From Candidatus Jettenia caeni (GTDB taxonomy: Bacteria > Planctomycetota > Brocadiia > Brocadiales > Brocadiaceae): a DNA stretch of 64,000 nt. Of the stretch, positions 27,234-36,649 are shown one piece after another. Below the pieces are notes generated by a model, which ran no database searches, had not been told where the DNA came from, and worked only from the letters and a program-made list of their open reading frames with translations. How positions within the stretch are numbered: the first letter of the stretch is position 1; each line of letters opens with the position of its first letter. Made by a program: the position numbers and the translations under genes. The DNA lies in assembly GCA_000296795.1 (NCBI GenBank), contig BAFH01000003.1, positions 992,401 to 1,056,400 of the forward strand, given 5' to 3'.

Positions 27234-28097
27234 TTATCTTAAATATTTTCCGAAGATAACATCGAGCTTCTTCTTAACGCTCTCTGGAATCGTGTTTTTA
27301 TGAGTTACAATAGCATTTTGTACTGCTGTTGCGCAAGAACAGCTTCTCTTTTGTTCTATTTTTGGAATAGCGCTCCTGAGAATCTGTTTTGCCGTTTCAG
27401 CGTTTTTATTTAAATTTGCAATAATCATTTCCAGCGTTACCGGTTCTTCTTCTATGTGCCAACAGTCATAGTCTGTAGCCATAGCTAAGGTACTGTAGCA
27501 TATTTCTGCTTCCCGCGCCAGTTTAGCCTCCTGAAGATTTGTCATGCCGATGACGCTAACTCCCCATTGTCTGTACACATTCGATTCTGCCCGGGTAGAG
27601 AATAAAGGGCCTTCCATGCACAAATAAGTACCGCCTTTGTGCACCCGTACACCAATGGATTTAGCCGCATTAAATAAAGTATTGGCAAGGGTACTGCATA
27701 CCGGATCGGCGAAACTTACATGTCCTACAATTCCTTCTCCGAAGAATGTGCTGATCCTGCCTTGTGTTCTGTCAAAGAACTGGTCTGGAATAACAATGTC
27801 TAAAGGTTTAATCTCTTCTTTCATACTTCCAACAGCGCTGACAGCAATGATATGTTCCACACCTAACTTCTTCATCCCGTAAATATTAGCCCTGAAGTTG
27901 AGTTCTGATGGCAAGATCATGTGTCCTCTGCCATGACGTGGCAGAAAAGCTACTTTCCGTCCTTCTAAGGTTCCTACCATAAAACTATCAGATGGCTTGC
28001 CAAAAGGGGTATCAATTGACACCTCTTTTACCTCTTGAATTCCCTCTATATTGTAAAGGCCGCTTCCCCCAATAATGCCGATCATCTGTTCTCTCAT
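27234..28097 (-). CDS. mtnP: S-methyl-5'-thioadenosine phosphorylase
   Basis: 287 aa from ATG 28097 (AAAGGAG upstream); the frame extends to 28193 but those residues look non-coding. Motifs: GIIGGSGLY, TPFGKPSD, RHGRGH, SAVGSM, MEGPLFSTRAE and MATDYDCWH, the last giving 6-aminopurine specificity. Cleaves methylthioadenosine with phosphate to adenine and methylthioribose-1-phosphate, recycling the polyamine and SAM by-product. No other mtn genes nearby. Confidence 0.93.
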   Translation of the reverse strand: MREQMIGIIGGSGLYNIEGIQEVKEVSIDTPFGKPSDSFMVGTLEGRKVAFLPRHGRGHMILPSELNFRANIYGMKKLGVEHIIAVSAVGSMKEEIKPLDIVIPDQFFDRTQGRISTFFGEGIVGHVSFADPVCSTLANTLFNAAKSIGVRVHKGGTYLCMEGPLFSTRAESNVYRQWGVSVIGMTNLQEAKLAREAEICYSTLAMATDYDCWHIEEEPVTLEMIIANLNKNAETAKQILRSAIPKIEQKRSCSCATAVQNAIVTHKNTIPESVKKKLDVIFGKYLR

Positions 28098-28358
28098 GTT
28101 TATCTCTCCTTTTACCATAACCTTTCTTGCTACAGAGCAACGAATCTCCAGGATCAAAATCTTTATTGTTTGTATTTTTTTTCGCCTGAGCAATATGGTT
28201 ACTGCTCAGAATAAAAACGTCTAGATTATGCGAAAAGTATCCTCTCTGTGTCAATAAATAAAATTTGAAGTGTTTTGAGGACGTTGATATAATCCACCTA
28301 CATGTGAGAATTTCCCTGTATGTTTAATAAGCAACAATGAAAAGAAAAGGATGATGAT

Positions 28359-30083
28359 GTGAAAAATCATGAGATTGCAGCATTATTTGAACGGATTGCT
28401 AATGTACTGGAGCTTAAAGGGGAAAATGCTTTTCGCATAAATTCTTACCGGAAGGCTGCCCGGATACTTGGAGATGTAACGGAGGATATAGAAGTACTTG
28501 CCAGGGAAGGGAAATTAAAGGATATTCCCGGCATCGGAGAAGGTATGGCCGAAAAAATTATGGAATATATTCATACCGGAAAAATGTCCAAGTACGATGA
28601 GGTAATGAAGGAAATTTCTGAAGAAACAATAACCCTTATGCAGATACCTGGCTTAGGTCCAAAAACCGTAGCCATGTTGAATAAGAAATTAGGTATCGTG
28701 AGTTTGAGTGACCTTGAGAAGGCTTTACAAGAAGGCAAGCTAAAGGGGTTATTTGGGATGGGAGATAAGAAGATTCAAAATATTATGAGAGGGATCGAGC
28801 TATTTAAGACGAGTCAGCAGCGTATCCCTATTGGAATGGCATACCCTGTTGTGAAAGGGATTATAGAAGTATTAAAACACCATTCACAAACAAGAGATAT
28901 CCAATCAGCAGGTTCGTTGCGCAGAATGAAGGAAACTGTTGGGGATATAGATATACTAGCCACCGGTACGCATGGTGAGGATATTGTAAAATCTTTTGTA
29001 ACTATGCGTGGTGTAACACAGATATTAGCAGCAGGGGATACCAAAGGAAGTGTTCGGGTGGAGGAAGGTGTGCAAGTAGACTTGCGAGTGGTTCGTGAAG
29101 ATGAGTTCGGTTCTGCATTACAATACTTTACCGGCTCAAAGGAACACAACGTCCATCTCCGGGAGATTGCTAAAAAGAAGGGATATAAGATCAGTGAGTA
29201 TGGCATCTTTAAGGACAATAAAAAGATTGGGGGAAGTAGGGAGGAGGAAATTTATAAGGTACTGGGGATGGACTGGATACCGCCTGAGTTGCGGGAAAAT
29301 AAGGGAGAAATCGAAGCTGCTCAGGAGGGGAAGCTACCGAATCTCATTAAACTTTCAGATATCAAAGGAGATCTCCACAACCATTCTGATTGGAGTGATG
29401 GCAATTCCACTTTTGAGGAAATGGCCAAACGAGCTATGGATATGGGATATAGGTATCTCGTGGTATCGGATCACTCACAATCACTCCATGTGGCGAATGG
29501 TTTGAGGGAGGAAGAACTGCTTGAAGAGATTGAGGAGATTGATAATTTGAATAAAAAATTGAAAGGATTTACCTTATTGAAGGCGACAGAAGTGGATATT
29601 ATGGCTGATGGGTCTATTGATTTTCCTGATAAACTATTAGAAAAACTGGATGTTGTTATAGCTTCTATCCATAGCGGATTTAAGCAAGAGAAGAAAAAAA
29701 TTACCGAACGAATGATTGCTGCTATTCGCAATCCTTATGTCAACATCATCGCTCATCCAACAGGCCGGTTAATTGGTAAACGTGAAGGGTATGAGATAGA
29801 CCTGGATAAGGTTATGGAGGCTTGCGTTGAAACCGGTACGGCGCTTGAGCTTAACTGTTATTATGATAGGCTCGATCTCAATGATAGCAATTGCAAAAAG
29901 GCAAAAGAGACAGGAGTTATGATTGCAATTAGTACCGATGCCCACCATGTGGATCAGATGTGGATGATTGAATTGGGTGTGGGGATAGCCCGCAGGGGTT
30001 GGCTGGAGGCAAAGAATGTAATTAACACATTCTTACTCCATGACTTAAAAGCCTTTTGTAAGAAAAAAAGGGCAGCTATCTAA
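28359..30083 (+). CDS. polX: DNA polymerase/3'-5' exonuclease PolX
   Basis: 574 aa from GTG 28359 (AAAAGG upstream). Order: N-terminal 8-kDa-like domain, helix-hairpin-helix motifs (DIPGIGEGMAEKI; QIPGLGPKTVAML), Pol-beta palm with GSLRRMKETVGDIDIL carrying the catalytic Asp pair, and a C-terminal PHP exonuclease domain starting GDLHNHSDWSDG with later SDHSQS, ASIHSG and AHPTGR. Typical bacterial family X repair polymerase that fills short gaps in base-excision repair. Confidence 0.95.
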   Translation: MKNHEIAALFERIANVLELKGENAFRINSYRKAARILGDVTEDIEVLAREGKLKDIPGIGEGMAEKIMEYIHTGKMSKYDEVMKEISEETITLMQIPGLGPKTVAMLNKKLGIVSLSDLEKALQEGKLKGLFGMGDKKIQNIMRGIELFKTSQQRIPIGMAYPVVKGIIEVLKHHSQTRDIQSAGSLRRMKETVGDIDILATGTHGEDIVKSFVTMRGVTQILAAGDTKGSVRVEEGVQVDLRVVREDEFGSALQYFTGSKEHNVHLREIAKKKGYKISEYGIFKDNKKIGGSREEEIYKVLGMDWIPPELRENKGEIEAAQEGKLPNLIKLSDIKGDLHNHSDWSDGNSTFEEMAKRAMDMGYRYLVVSDHSQSLHVANGLREEELLEEIEEIDNLNKKLKGFTLLKATEVDIMADGSIDFPDKLLEKLDVVIASIHSGFKQEKKKITERMIAAIRNPYVNIIAHPTGRLIGKREGYEIDLDKVMEACVETGTALELNCYYDRLDLNDSNCKKAKETGVMIAISTDAHHVDQMWMIELGVGIARRGWLEAKNVINTFLLHDLKAFCKKKRAAI

Positions 30084-30151
30084 TTACTTCACACAACGAT
30101 AGCGCTTATTCCTCTATCTGATCCAACAGGGTAGAACTTTCCCGAGGAAAT

Positions 30152-30457
30152 TCAGTCATCACCTCTGTGTATTCTCAATATAACATCAGAGACGATACAA
30201 AGCCCACCAAACTTTTTTATAATAGGCTTTATAGCCTCTACAACCTTATGCATCTGATTTTCCTCACCCACAACTAATATGTAACTGTTTTTAAATAAAT
30301 CTGCAAATTCATAACCAGACCGCACCCCCCGATGGCCTTTTCCTGTTACATCTTTTATAACACTGTAACCAGAAACTCCAACCTCTTCAAGGAGTTTAAT
30401 AATATTTTCAACTTCAAGAGAATCTGTTACTATTTCTACTTTTACCACTCTTTTCAT
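30152..30457 (-). CDS. sbtB: PII-like regulator of SbtA (SbtB)
   Basis: 101 aa of the PII superfamily: KRVVKVEIVTDSLEVENIIKLL at the start, a T-loop region GKGHRGVRSGYEF and a final beta strand. It starts 4 bp past the sbtA stop, so the two are one transcription unit, as in cyanobacteria where SbtB binds adenyl nucleotides (including cAMP) and gates SbtA. The cyanobacterial C-terminal Cys pair is absent; the end is HRGDD. Confidence 0.88.
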   Translation of the reverse strand: MKRVVKVEIVTDSLEVENIIKLLEEVGVSGYSVIKDVTGKGHRGVRSGYEFADLFKNSYILVVGEENQMHKVVEAIKPIIKKFGGLCIVSDVILRIHRGDD

Positions 30458-30461
30458 ATTT

Positions 30462-31457
30462 TTATTTCCAAAATAAGGGAATCCATTGATCAGTTCTCAT
30501 AATTAAATAGTAATACAAAGGTATTCCTACGATAATATTGAACGGAAAGGTAATAGCTAAAGCCATGGGAACGAATAGGCTTGGATTTGCCTCAGGAAGC
30601 GACAATCGCATAGCTGCAGGGACTGCAATATATGAAGCGCTGGCACAAAGTACTGAAAAAACGAGGGCATTTTCTGGCTGCAAGTGTATGAGCTTTGCTA
30701 TAAAAATAGCAACACACGCATTAAGAACTGGAACTAATATCGCAAAAGGCGGTAAAAAGAATCCTGCGCTTTTCAGATCGCCAATTCTTTTTGCTGCCAA
30801 AAGTCCCATATCAAGAAGAAAAAAGCTTAGCATTCCCTTGAAGATGTCTTTTGTAAAAGGTTTTAAAGTATCCCACCCTTCTTCACCTGAAGCTAATCCA
30901 ATCAAAAGACTACCGGATATAAGTAATACAGAACCATTCAGGAAGGCCTCCTTCATGACCATACCCCAGGAAAAGTGATTACCCTCTTTATTATTCGGAG
31001 CAAATAATCTTGCTAAGATAATACCGATAACGATTGCCGGTGATTCCATAAGCGCAAGCGCTGCTACCATATACCCTCCAGGCTCAAGACCTAATGTCTG
31101 AAGAAAAGTAACAGCGGTTATAAACGTTACCGCACTTATGGAACCATATGTTGCAGCAATTGCTGCAGCATTATAAGTATCCAATTTAATCTTTAAGATA
31201 AAGAATGTATATATCGGTACAATAATAGCCATTAATATACCAGCAGACAAGGAAAAAATAACTTCCTGATTGATACCTGTTTTACGAAGCTCGACTCCAC
31301 CATGAAATCCTATAGCAAGCAAGAGGTAGAGTGAGAAAAGCTTGGGTAGGGGGTCGGGGATCTTGAGGTCTGATTTACAGAACGATGCAATCATTCCGAG
31401 AAAGAAGAAAAGAACCGGGGGATGCACTAAATTATTAATAATAAGACCAATATCCAT
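30462..31457 (-). CDS. sbtA: Sodium-dependent bicarbonate transporter SbtA
   Basis: 331 aa, about ten helices, with PPVLFFFLGMIA and AIGFHGGVELRK at the N-terminus and CASASYIAVPAAMRLSLPEANPS split around residue 280: hallmarks of the SbtA family. In an autotrophic anammox-type cell it would import bicarbonate for CO2 fixation; this is inference. Start ATG 31457 with GGAGAAA upstream. Partner sbtB follows directly. Confidence 0.9.
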   Translation of the reverse strand: MDIGLIINNLVHPPVLFFFLGMIASFCKSDLKIPDPLPKLFSLYLLLAIGFHGGVELRKTGINQEVIFSLSAGILMAIIVPIYTFFILKIKLDTYNAAAIAATYGSISAVTFITAVTFLQTLGLEPGGYMVAALALMESPAIVIGIILARLFAPNNKEGNHFSWGMVMKEAFLNGSVLLISGSLLIGLASGEEGWDTLKPFTKDIFKGMLSFFLLDMGLLAAKRIGDLKSAGFFLPPFAILVPVLNACVAIFIAKLIHLQPENALVFSVLCASASYIAVPAAMRLSLPEANPSLFVPMALAITFPFNIIVGIPLYYYLIMRTDQWIPLFWK

Positions 31458-31924
31458 ATCTTTTCTCCATTCTCCATATTTTCTCCTTATGTATAAAATA
31501 ACAATAAGCTTAAGTTAAATATTATGCCCGTTATGAGCTACTCAATATGAAATTTAAATTTTAATCTAAAACGGATAGGGTAATACACAAATAGTATTCC
31601 AAATTAATTATTATCTTAGAATATAATATTAGTGTTTATATAACAAAGACTTAGCTGAATAGTGATTAATTGTTTTAGATTATACAGGCAAATTATGATA
31701 AAATGTTATCATTTCATTTTTGAAATTTATTTTCCAATTTCGCTTTATTACTACTACGGTAAGCTCACACAGGAGCCGAAAATACTATCTAACTATGATA
31801 TACCAGGCCCTCCTATGTGAATTCATGGATTATAAATTTTACAGTGAGAGTATTTTTTTCATAAGCTTACGTTACCGGTAGAAAACGAATCGGGATAAAT
31901 TTTACACCCTTGTAAGGAGAATGC
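31458..31924. other. AT-rich divergent gap between sbtA and the lipoprotein gene
   Basis: 467 bp with no gene. Promoters for both directions must lie here; no clear consensus or structured RNA seen. Confidence 0.35.
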
Positions 31925-32521
31925 ATGAATAGGCTGTTTTTGTTCTTTGTCCTGATAATATATATGATATGTTCTGGCTGCAGGATGGTCTCTATGACTG
32001 AAGCATATGTAGAGAGAGAAATACCTTATCACCATAGAAATACGTTAGCCGTGATGTGTTTTGATGATGAACATATTCAGAAAGATGAAGTGAAGGGTCT
32101 CTTTATTAAAACAATCAGTAATCCTGATGCGGGTGAAATGCTTGCAGGTATGATGACCGATGCATTATCAGATTGGGGAAGATATCATATCTTAACGCGT
32201 TCGGAAATTAGGAGGATATTAAAAGCTGAAGACATGAAAGAAGAACTGATGAGAGAGAGAGATTCTATTGCTCTGGGAAGAATATTAGGGGTAGACGCTG
32301 TGGTTATTGGTAAAATATATAAGCTTGAGTTATCGAATGCGGCAATCTACCAGTGTGGAAAAGTATCTTTTAAAGCCGATTGTATTGATACAAAACAAGG
32401 AAAAATCTTATGGTCTATAGAAGCAAACAAGAGCGTGCCTTATAAGGACGAAGTTGTGTTGGCAAGTGAAGCCATCAAAGAAGCAGTTGAAAAACTTGAA
32501 AAAGAGATAGATAAAAAATAA
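31925..32521 (+). CDS. CsgG/LpoB-like outer-membrane lipoprotein
   Basis: 198 aa with a lipoprotein signal ending ICSGC (Cys19 lipidated). The mature part has the CsgG-like nucleotide-binding-type fold pattern: TLAVMCFDDE, GEMLAGMMTDALS, HILTRSEIRRILKAE, LGRILGVDAVVIGKIYKLE and CIDTKQGKILWS. Probably an envelope lipoprotein; similar proteins help in secretion or in activating peptidoglycan synthases. AAGGAG before ATG. Confidence 0.8.
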   Translation: MNRLFLFFVLIIYMICSGCRMVSMTEAYVEREIPYHHRNTLAVMCFDDEHIQKDEVKGLFIKTISNPDAGEMLAGMMTDALSDWGRYHILTRSEIRRILKAEDMKEELMRERDSIALGRILGVDAVVIGKIYKLELSNAAIYQCGKVSFKADCIDTKQGKILWSIEANKSVPYKDEVVLASEAIKEAVEKLEKEIDKK

Positions 32522-32576
32522 CTACAGAATAAACTTTATAAAGGCATACTCCAATAAATTACTACAAAACATAATA

Positions 32577-32747
32577 TTATATATTTTCCTTAGCACATTT
32601 ACAAACAGTACCTTCCTTGACTTCTGTATTGCAATTTCCACATCTGAAACAATATTTTTCCTCATCCCAGTAAGTTCTTAATGTATGACTTTCATCAAAC
32701 AGTTCATTTTTAGGATTTTTCCACCAATGTCCTACTCTCTTCTTCAT
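32577..32747 (-). CDS. 56-aa Cys-rich zinc-ribbon-like protein
   Basis: Below usual size cut-offs but convincing: GAGAGGG before ATG 32747, protein MKKRVGHWWKNPKNELFD..., five cysteines in CFRCGNC and CKC-type spacing, and a TAA at 32577. The Trp-rich N-terminus and CxxCxxC...CxC end suggest a small metal-binding protein. It follows the Cys-rich secreted peptide on the same strand. Not recognised. Confidence 0.55.
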   Translation of the reverse strand: MKKRVGHWWKNPKNELFDESHTLRTYWDEEKYCFRCGNCNTEVKEGTVCKCAKENI

Positions 32748-32790
32748 TAATTTCCCTCTCCAAAATTTGTATTCGCCGGTTTCATGGTTA

Positions 32791-32830
32791 TAAAATCAGA
32801 AGCGCCTTATGCTAATACAAGGCGCTTCTG
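32791..32830 (-). terminator. Terminator of the Cys-rich secreted peptide gene
   Basis: CAGAAGCGCCTT and AAGGCGCTTCTG form a perfect 12-bp stem with a 10-base loop; on the minus strand ATTTTAT follows. It lies 23 bases past the stop at 32853. Confidence 0.75.
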
Positions 32831-32852
32831 GATAGAGAAAACTTTGGGCTGT

Positions 32853-33032
32853 TTAATGTTTACAGATACATTTATCTGTCTTTCCCTTCACACATTCTGG
32901 GTCACATTTTATCGTATCCGGGCATTTGCAAGCATCCGGACAATTAGGTTCCTTTGCAAAGGTGTTAACCGTACCTATACCGAACATCAATGCGCCCACA
33001 AACGTCGCGGTAATACCAATTTTTTTAAACAT
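32853..33032 (-). CDS. Secreted Cys-rich small protein
   Basis: 59 aa from ATG 33032 (AAGGAG six bases upstream, which excludes the ATG at 33038). Signal peptide 1-26 (ending NTFA-KE), then about 33 residues with seven cysteines and several Asp/Lys (PDACKCPDTIKCDPEC). Likely metal-binding or disulfide-rich in an extracytoplasmic compartment. Own terminator. No family recognised. Confidence 0.7.
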   Translation of the reverse strand: MFKKIGITATFVGALMFGIGTVNTFAKEPNCPDACKCPDTIKCDPECVKGKTDKCICKH

Positions 33033-33676
33033 AGGCATCTCCTTTTAATTTAATGAAAAAGCATGAAAATAAAGGACGTATTTTTTCCTGAAACTATCCA
33101 TAAATCAATTTCAGGAATATCCCTCCGGATGTTTGCGCGCATCATTAATTTATATAAGATAAAAGTCAGGCACTCATTGGCTCTATCCCAATGTACGTGC
33201 ATCAAACTTGATACATAAAATAAAAAATTTTAAAAATTCAATCATCACCTCCTCTCATGATGTTGTATCGATGATTGCAAATACGGTCCGTAAGGTTAGT
33301 TTCGGTTTTTTAAAGAGAAAAATTCTCTCAGATCAGAATTCGCTTTTTACTATGATATGGGAAATTCTTTAAAACAAAAAGCCTTACTGTCAAGATATTC
33401 AGTAAGAAAATCTTCGGCAGTAAGGCTATCTTATTTTAATCGTGTCAGTTGTGAGTGTAAGCGTCTATTACTTATACTGACACTGTCCACTATTACAAGA
33501 CCCTTTCCTTTGCGTCCCCTGATTACTCAAGGTTTGCCTTTATCGTAATGTATTATATATCTTAAATAACATGCATATCTCGGTATTTCAAGAAAAATAT
33601 AAAATCTTAAAGGCATAAGAGATAATCTGCAGGTAATAAAGAGAAAGAAAGGTCACCTGGTTGAGTATTTGCTACG
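33033..33676. other. Long leader and intergenic region
   Basis: Holds no convincing gene. A hairpin GCCTTACTG (33381-33389) ... CAGTAAGGC (33418-33426) is present. At 33247-33185 on the minus strand GGAGGTG is followed by a 20-codon frame that may be a leader peptide of the Cys-rich gene, but the spacing is too short to be convincing. Confidence 0.35.
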
Positions 33677-34045
33677 TTATTTGGAATTATCGAGCCTTTT
33701 TGTTATTTCACTCAAAAGTCTTTCTTTGTTAAAAGGTTTTTCTAAAAACGAAATATTTCCTAATGCCTGGAAACACCGGTAAGCCTTTTCCTCTAATACA
33801 GAAGCCATAATAACCGGTACATTTCTGTATCGGCTGTCCTTTCTGAGTAAAGCAAATAGTCTGTCTCCTGTAACACCTTCCATTAAAATATCGAGTATTA
33901 CCATATCATACGTATTTTCTTTTATTTTTTTGAGTCCATCATCTGCATTTGAGGCGAGGGTAACGGTAAACTGTTCCCCTTGGAGCATGTCTTTATAAAA
34001 TTCTTGCATTTCCGAGTCATCTTCTACAATGAGTAATTCCTTCAT
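33677..34045 (-). CDS. Single-domain response regulator (receiver only)
   Basis: 122 aa: acidic pair VEDD (8-10), phospho-acceptor Asp52 in VILDIL, and Lys in FLEKPF. No output domain. It probably works as a phospho-relay or protein-protein switch with one of the orphan kinases at 35072 or 38179. AAAGGAG before ATG. Confidence 0.92.
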   Translation of the reverse strand: MKELLIVEDDSEMQEFYKDMLQGEQFTVTLASNADDGLKKIKENTYDMVILDILMEGVTGDRLFALLRKDSRYRNVPVIMASVLEEKAYRCFQALGNISFLEKPFNKERLLSEITKRLDNSK

Positions 34046-34339
34046 TTATCTTCAACTCCTTTGAAAAGATTATTTGTATTTCGTTTCTTCTCTACCGGTA
34101 TATGTTTTCCAGCGTATTGGCAAAATAGTTATAAACAATTTTTCGTATTTCCTGTATACTTTTATATCTTTTGATGTTCTTTGATTTTACCAGTAATTTA
34201 AAAGCTTTCAAGGGAATTTAATGCTTGTTTATCTCTATTTGTTTTGATATGTTTTTATCTTTAGGTATGATATAAAACTACGGATAGTCTCTGGTAAAAG
34301 TTATCGTTAATTGCATAATTCTATGGTGGGAAATGCTAA

Positions 34340-34699
34340 ATGAGAGAATCAATTCGTGTAGTTAATACAATATTGTATTGCCGTTGCTGGCAAGAGACAG
34401 TTGTCTTTTATCGTGATACTCTCGGTTTTCCAATAACGTTTAGAAATGACTGGTTTATAGAGTTCAAAGTAAATGACTGCGCTCGTTTAAGCGTGGCAAA
34501 CGAGAAACGCGCCACTATTAAAAGTGCAAACGGTCAGGGATTGACGCTTGCTTTTCAAGTGGATAAAGCCGATGAAGCGTGGCAGGGGTTATTCGCTAAG
34601 GGGATACGTATAGGAAAGATTTCAGACCATCCCTGGGGGGGAAGATCCTTTTTTTTGTTTGATCCGGAGGGAAATCGTCTTGAGATATGGTCAGCTTAA
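34340..34699 (+). CDS. VOC-superfamily (glyoxalase/bleomycin-resistance-like) protein
   Basis: 119 aa with the paired beta-alpha-beta-beta-beta units of the VOC fold: TILYCRCWQETVVFYRDTLGFP, then WGGRSFFLFDPEGNRLEIW. Glu in the last strand is a usual metal ligand. Substrate unknown. Monocistronic. Confidence 0.88.
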   Translation: MRESIRVVNTILYCRCWQETVVFYRDTLGFPITFRNDWFIEFKVNDCARLSVANEKRATIKSANGQGLTLAFQVDKADEAWQGLFAKGIRIGKISDHPWGGRSFFLFDPEGNRLEIWSA

Positions 34700-35071
34700 A
34701 GCTTCAGAATAAAACGTAGATTTGCTAAATTATGCTATAGTGATCAACGATTGAGAATTGAAGAGGTGCAAGATGTTGCATCTTCCCGTATGGATCGTGT
34801 TCTGGCGTGCGCAGGTGTGTTCAGCTTCATTCGGAGAGGCGTAAGATATTGCGATTGCACAGATGCAAGATTTAGCAACTGTACGGACGTAAGATGTTGC
34901 GTCTCTACCTAATCCCGTAGGGATGTTATGATTATAGCAAAAAAGAGAGAAAAGGATTTTGAACCCCGAAGGGGTGATACAGGATACCTGTGCTGAGATG
35001 CCATCCCTTTGGACTTGAATATTCGGTTTCATACAAAGGGTCCCGGAATAATCTCTTTGTTTCTCTATGAG
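34700..35071. repeat. Cluster of degenerate GCAAGATGTTGC repeats
   Basis: Three to four degenerate copies of GACGCAAGATGTTGCGTCTC lie between 34765 and 34920 (TGCAAGATGTTGCATCTTC; GCGTAAGATATTGCG; GACGTAAGATGTTGCGTCTC), then ACCCCGAAGGGGT (about 34963-34975), a hairpin that may end the minus-strand kinase transcript. No gene. Confidence 0.5.
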
Positions 35072-36637
35072 TTATGCTTTGATTGGTAAGATAAATTTGA
35101 ACCGCGATCCTTTTCCCTTGCCTTCAGATTCTACCCAGATATTTCCTTTATGCATCTGCACAATGTTTTTACAAATGGCAAGACCTATTCCTGACCCATA
35201 GGCTGAGGGTATTTCTTTATAAAACTTTTCAAATACGCGTTTTTGTACCCCTTCATCCAAACCTCTGCCAGTATCTTCTACGGTTAGCTCCACGGTATCA
35301 GGGAGCTTTCGTGCCGATATGTTAATTTTTCCACGTTCCGTAAATTTTATAGCATTGTCCACCAGATGGGTTATCAAATGAAGTATCTTATCCCGGTCTG
35401 CTTTAATTATGGGAATGTCAGAAGGTATTTGATACAGAAGGATATTCTCTTTTTGATTGGCAGTATCTTTCAGTTCATTAACAGCTATTTTTACTAATTC
35501 AACCAGTGAGATATCAGATAATTTTAACGATTCCGTTCCCGATTCTAACTTAGATATATCAAGTATGTTTTTAATTATGTTCTTTAATCGCCTGATATTA
35601 TTTCGAAGAATTTCATTGATTTGATAGCCCCTTTCCGGCATACCTTTATTTCCGGCTAAAACAGAGCGTTGAAACATATCAAGAGCCATTTCTATCTTAG
35701 CGACAGGTGTCTTGAGTTCATGGGTAACATCCCGGATCAGAATATCTTTTAGCTCCTCTAACCGTTTTCTTTCGGTAATATTACGGCAAAAACCTTCAAT
35801 GCCAATGATCGTATTTTCCTGAATAATGGGAAGTATCTCAAGAGAGAGCCAGACAATCTGACCTTGTTTATGAATAATCCGAAACTCCAGATTCATTAAA
35901 TTTCTATTGACGCCCTGTAATACCCGGAGTATTTCATGGTATACTCTTTCCTGGTCTTCTGGATGGCAAAGGGTGAGCCCGTAACCCCGATTATCATAAA
36001 ATTCATGGAGCGGATAACCTGTTATTCCTTCCACGGAAGGGCTCATAAGAGAAAATTTCCCATCCTTCATACATTCAAAGATAATATCCGGCGAGTTTTC
36101 AATGACTGTCCTGTACTTCTTCTCCGCTTCTTTAATTTTGTTGAAAAGTCTTGTATTTTCGATTGCCATAGCTAACTGAGGCGCGATTTGCGAAAGAAAA
36201 TCGATATGCTTTCTTGTGTAATAATCTTTTCGCTTACTCCCAAAATTTACGCTGCCGATTATGCGCCCTTTATAATCAAGGGGAAATCCCAATCTTGAGC
36301 GAATGTTCTCTTTAAATAGTACAGCATCGGTAAGAAACCGGCCTTTTGATGTATCATCAACAAGTACCGGTTCACGAAATTGAACTACTCTTTTCATTAA
36401 ACTTCCTTCCATCGGATATAATACACCCTCTTTGAGGTCTGTATATTCGTAATCCTTTGAGAGCACAAAGGTTTCATATAAATTGTTATTTTCACTAATA
36501 AGAGTAACACTCATACGATCGAAATCAATTACCTTTAAAAGTTCCTTACTCATTGTTTGGTAAACTTCCCGTATATCAAGGCTGGAGAAGATGATTTTAT
36601 TAATGGTAAGGATGATCTCTCTTTTTTTAATAAACAT
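35072..36637 (-). CDS. GAF-PAS sensor histidine kinase (soluble)
   Basis: 521 aa, no membrane helices. GAF domain about 15-170, PAS about 175-300 (VIENSPDIIFECMKDGKFSL), HisKA with His306 in VTHELKTPVAK, and HATPase with DNAIKFTERG, DTGRGLDEG and GSGIGLAICK. A cytosolic signal is implied. Orphan; the receiver-only protein at 33677 is the nearest same-strand partner. Confidence 0.93.
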   Translation of the reverse strand: MFIKKREIILTINKIIFSSLDIREVYQTMSKELLKVIDFDRMSVTLISENNNLYETFVLSKDYEYTDLKEGVLYPMEGSLMKRVVQFREPVLVDDTSKGRFLTDAVLFKENIRSRLGFPLDYKGRIIGSVNFGSKRKDYYTRKHIDFLSQIAPQLAMAIENTRLFNKIKEAEKKYRTVIENSPDIIFECMKDGKFSLMSPSVEGITGYPLHEFYDNRGYGLTLCHPEDQERVYHEILRVLQGVNRNLMNLEFRIIHKQGQIVWLSLEILPIIQENTIIGIEGFCRNITERKRLEELKDILIRDVTHELKTPVAKIEMALDMFQRSVLAGNKGMPERGYQINEILRNNIRRLKNIIKNILDISKLESGTESLKLSDISLVELVKIAVNELKDTANQKENILLYQIPSDIPIIKADRDKILHLITHLVDNAIKFTERGKINISARKLPDTVELTVEDTGRGLDEGVQKRVFEKFYKEIPSAYGSGIGLAICKNIVQMHKGNIWVESEGKGKGSRFKFILPIKA

Positions 36638-36649
36638 ACATGAAACCCA

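Noticed and set aside
33185-33247. 20-codon leader-peptide-like frame with GGAGGTG in front
   Set aside because: The Shine-Dalgarno sequence is only about two bases from the ATG and no attenuator follows.
33381-33426. Hairpin GCCTTACTG...CAGTAAGGC as riboswitch or sRNA
   Set aside because: Simple nine-base arms without conserved riboswitch core or T tract; left as unexplained intergenic structure.
34700-35071. Repeat cluster considered as CRISPR array
   Set aside because: Copies are degenerate, differ in length and orientation, and spacers are not of constant size.
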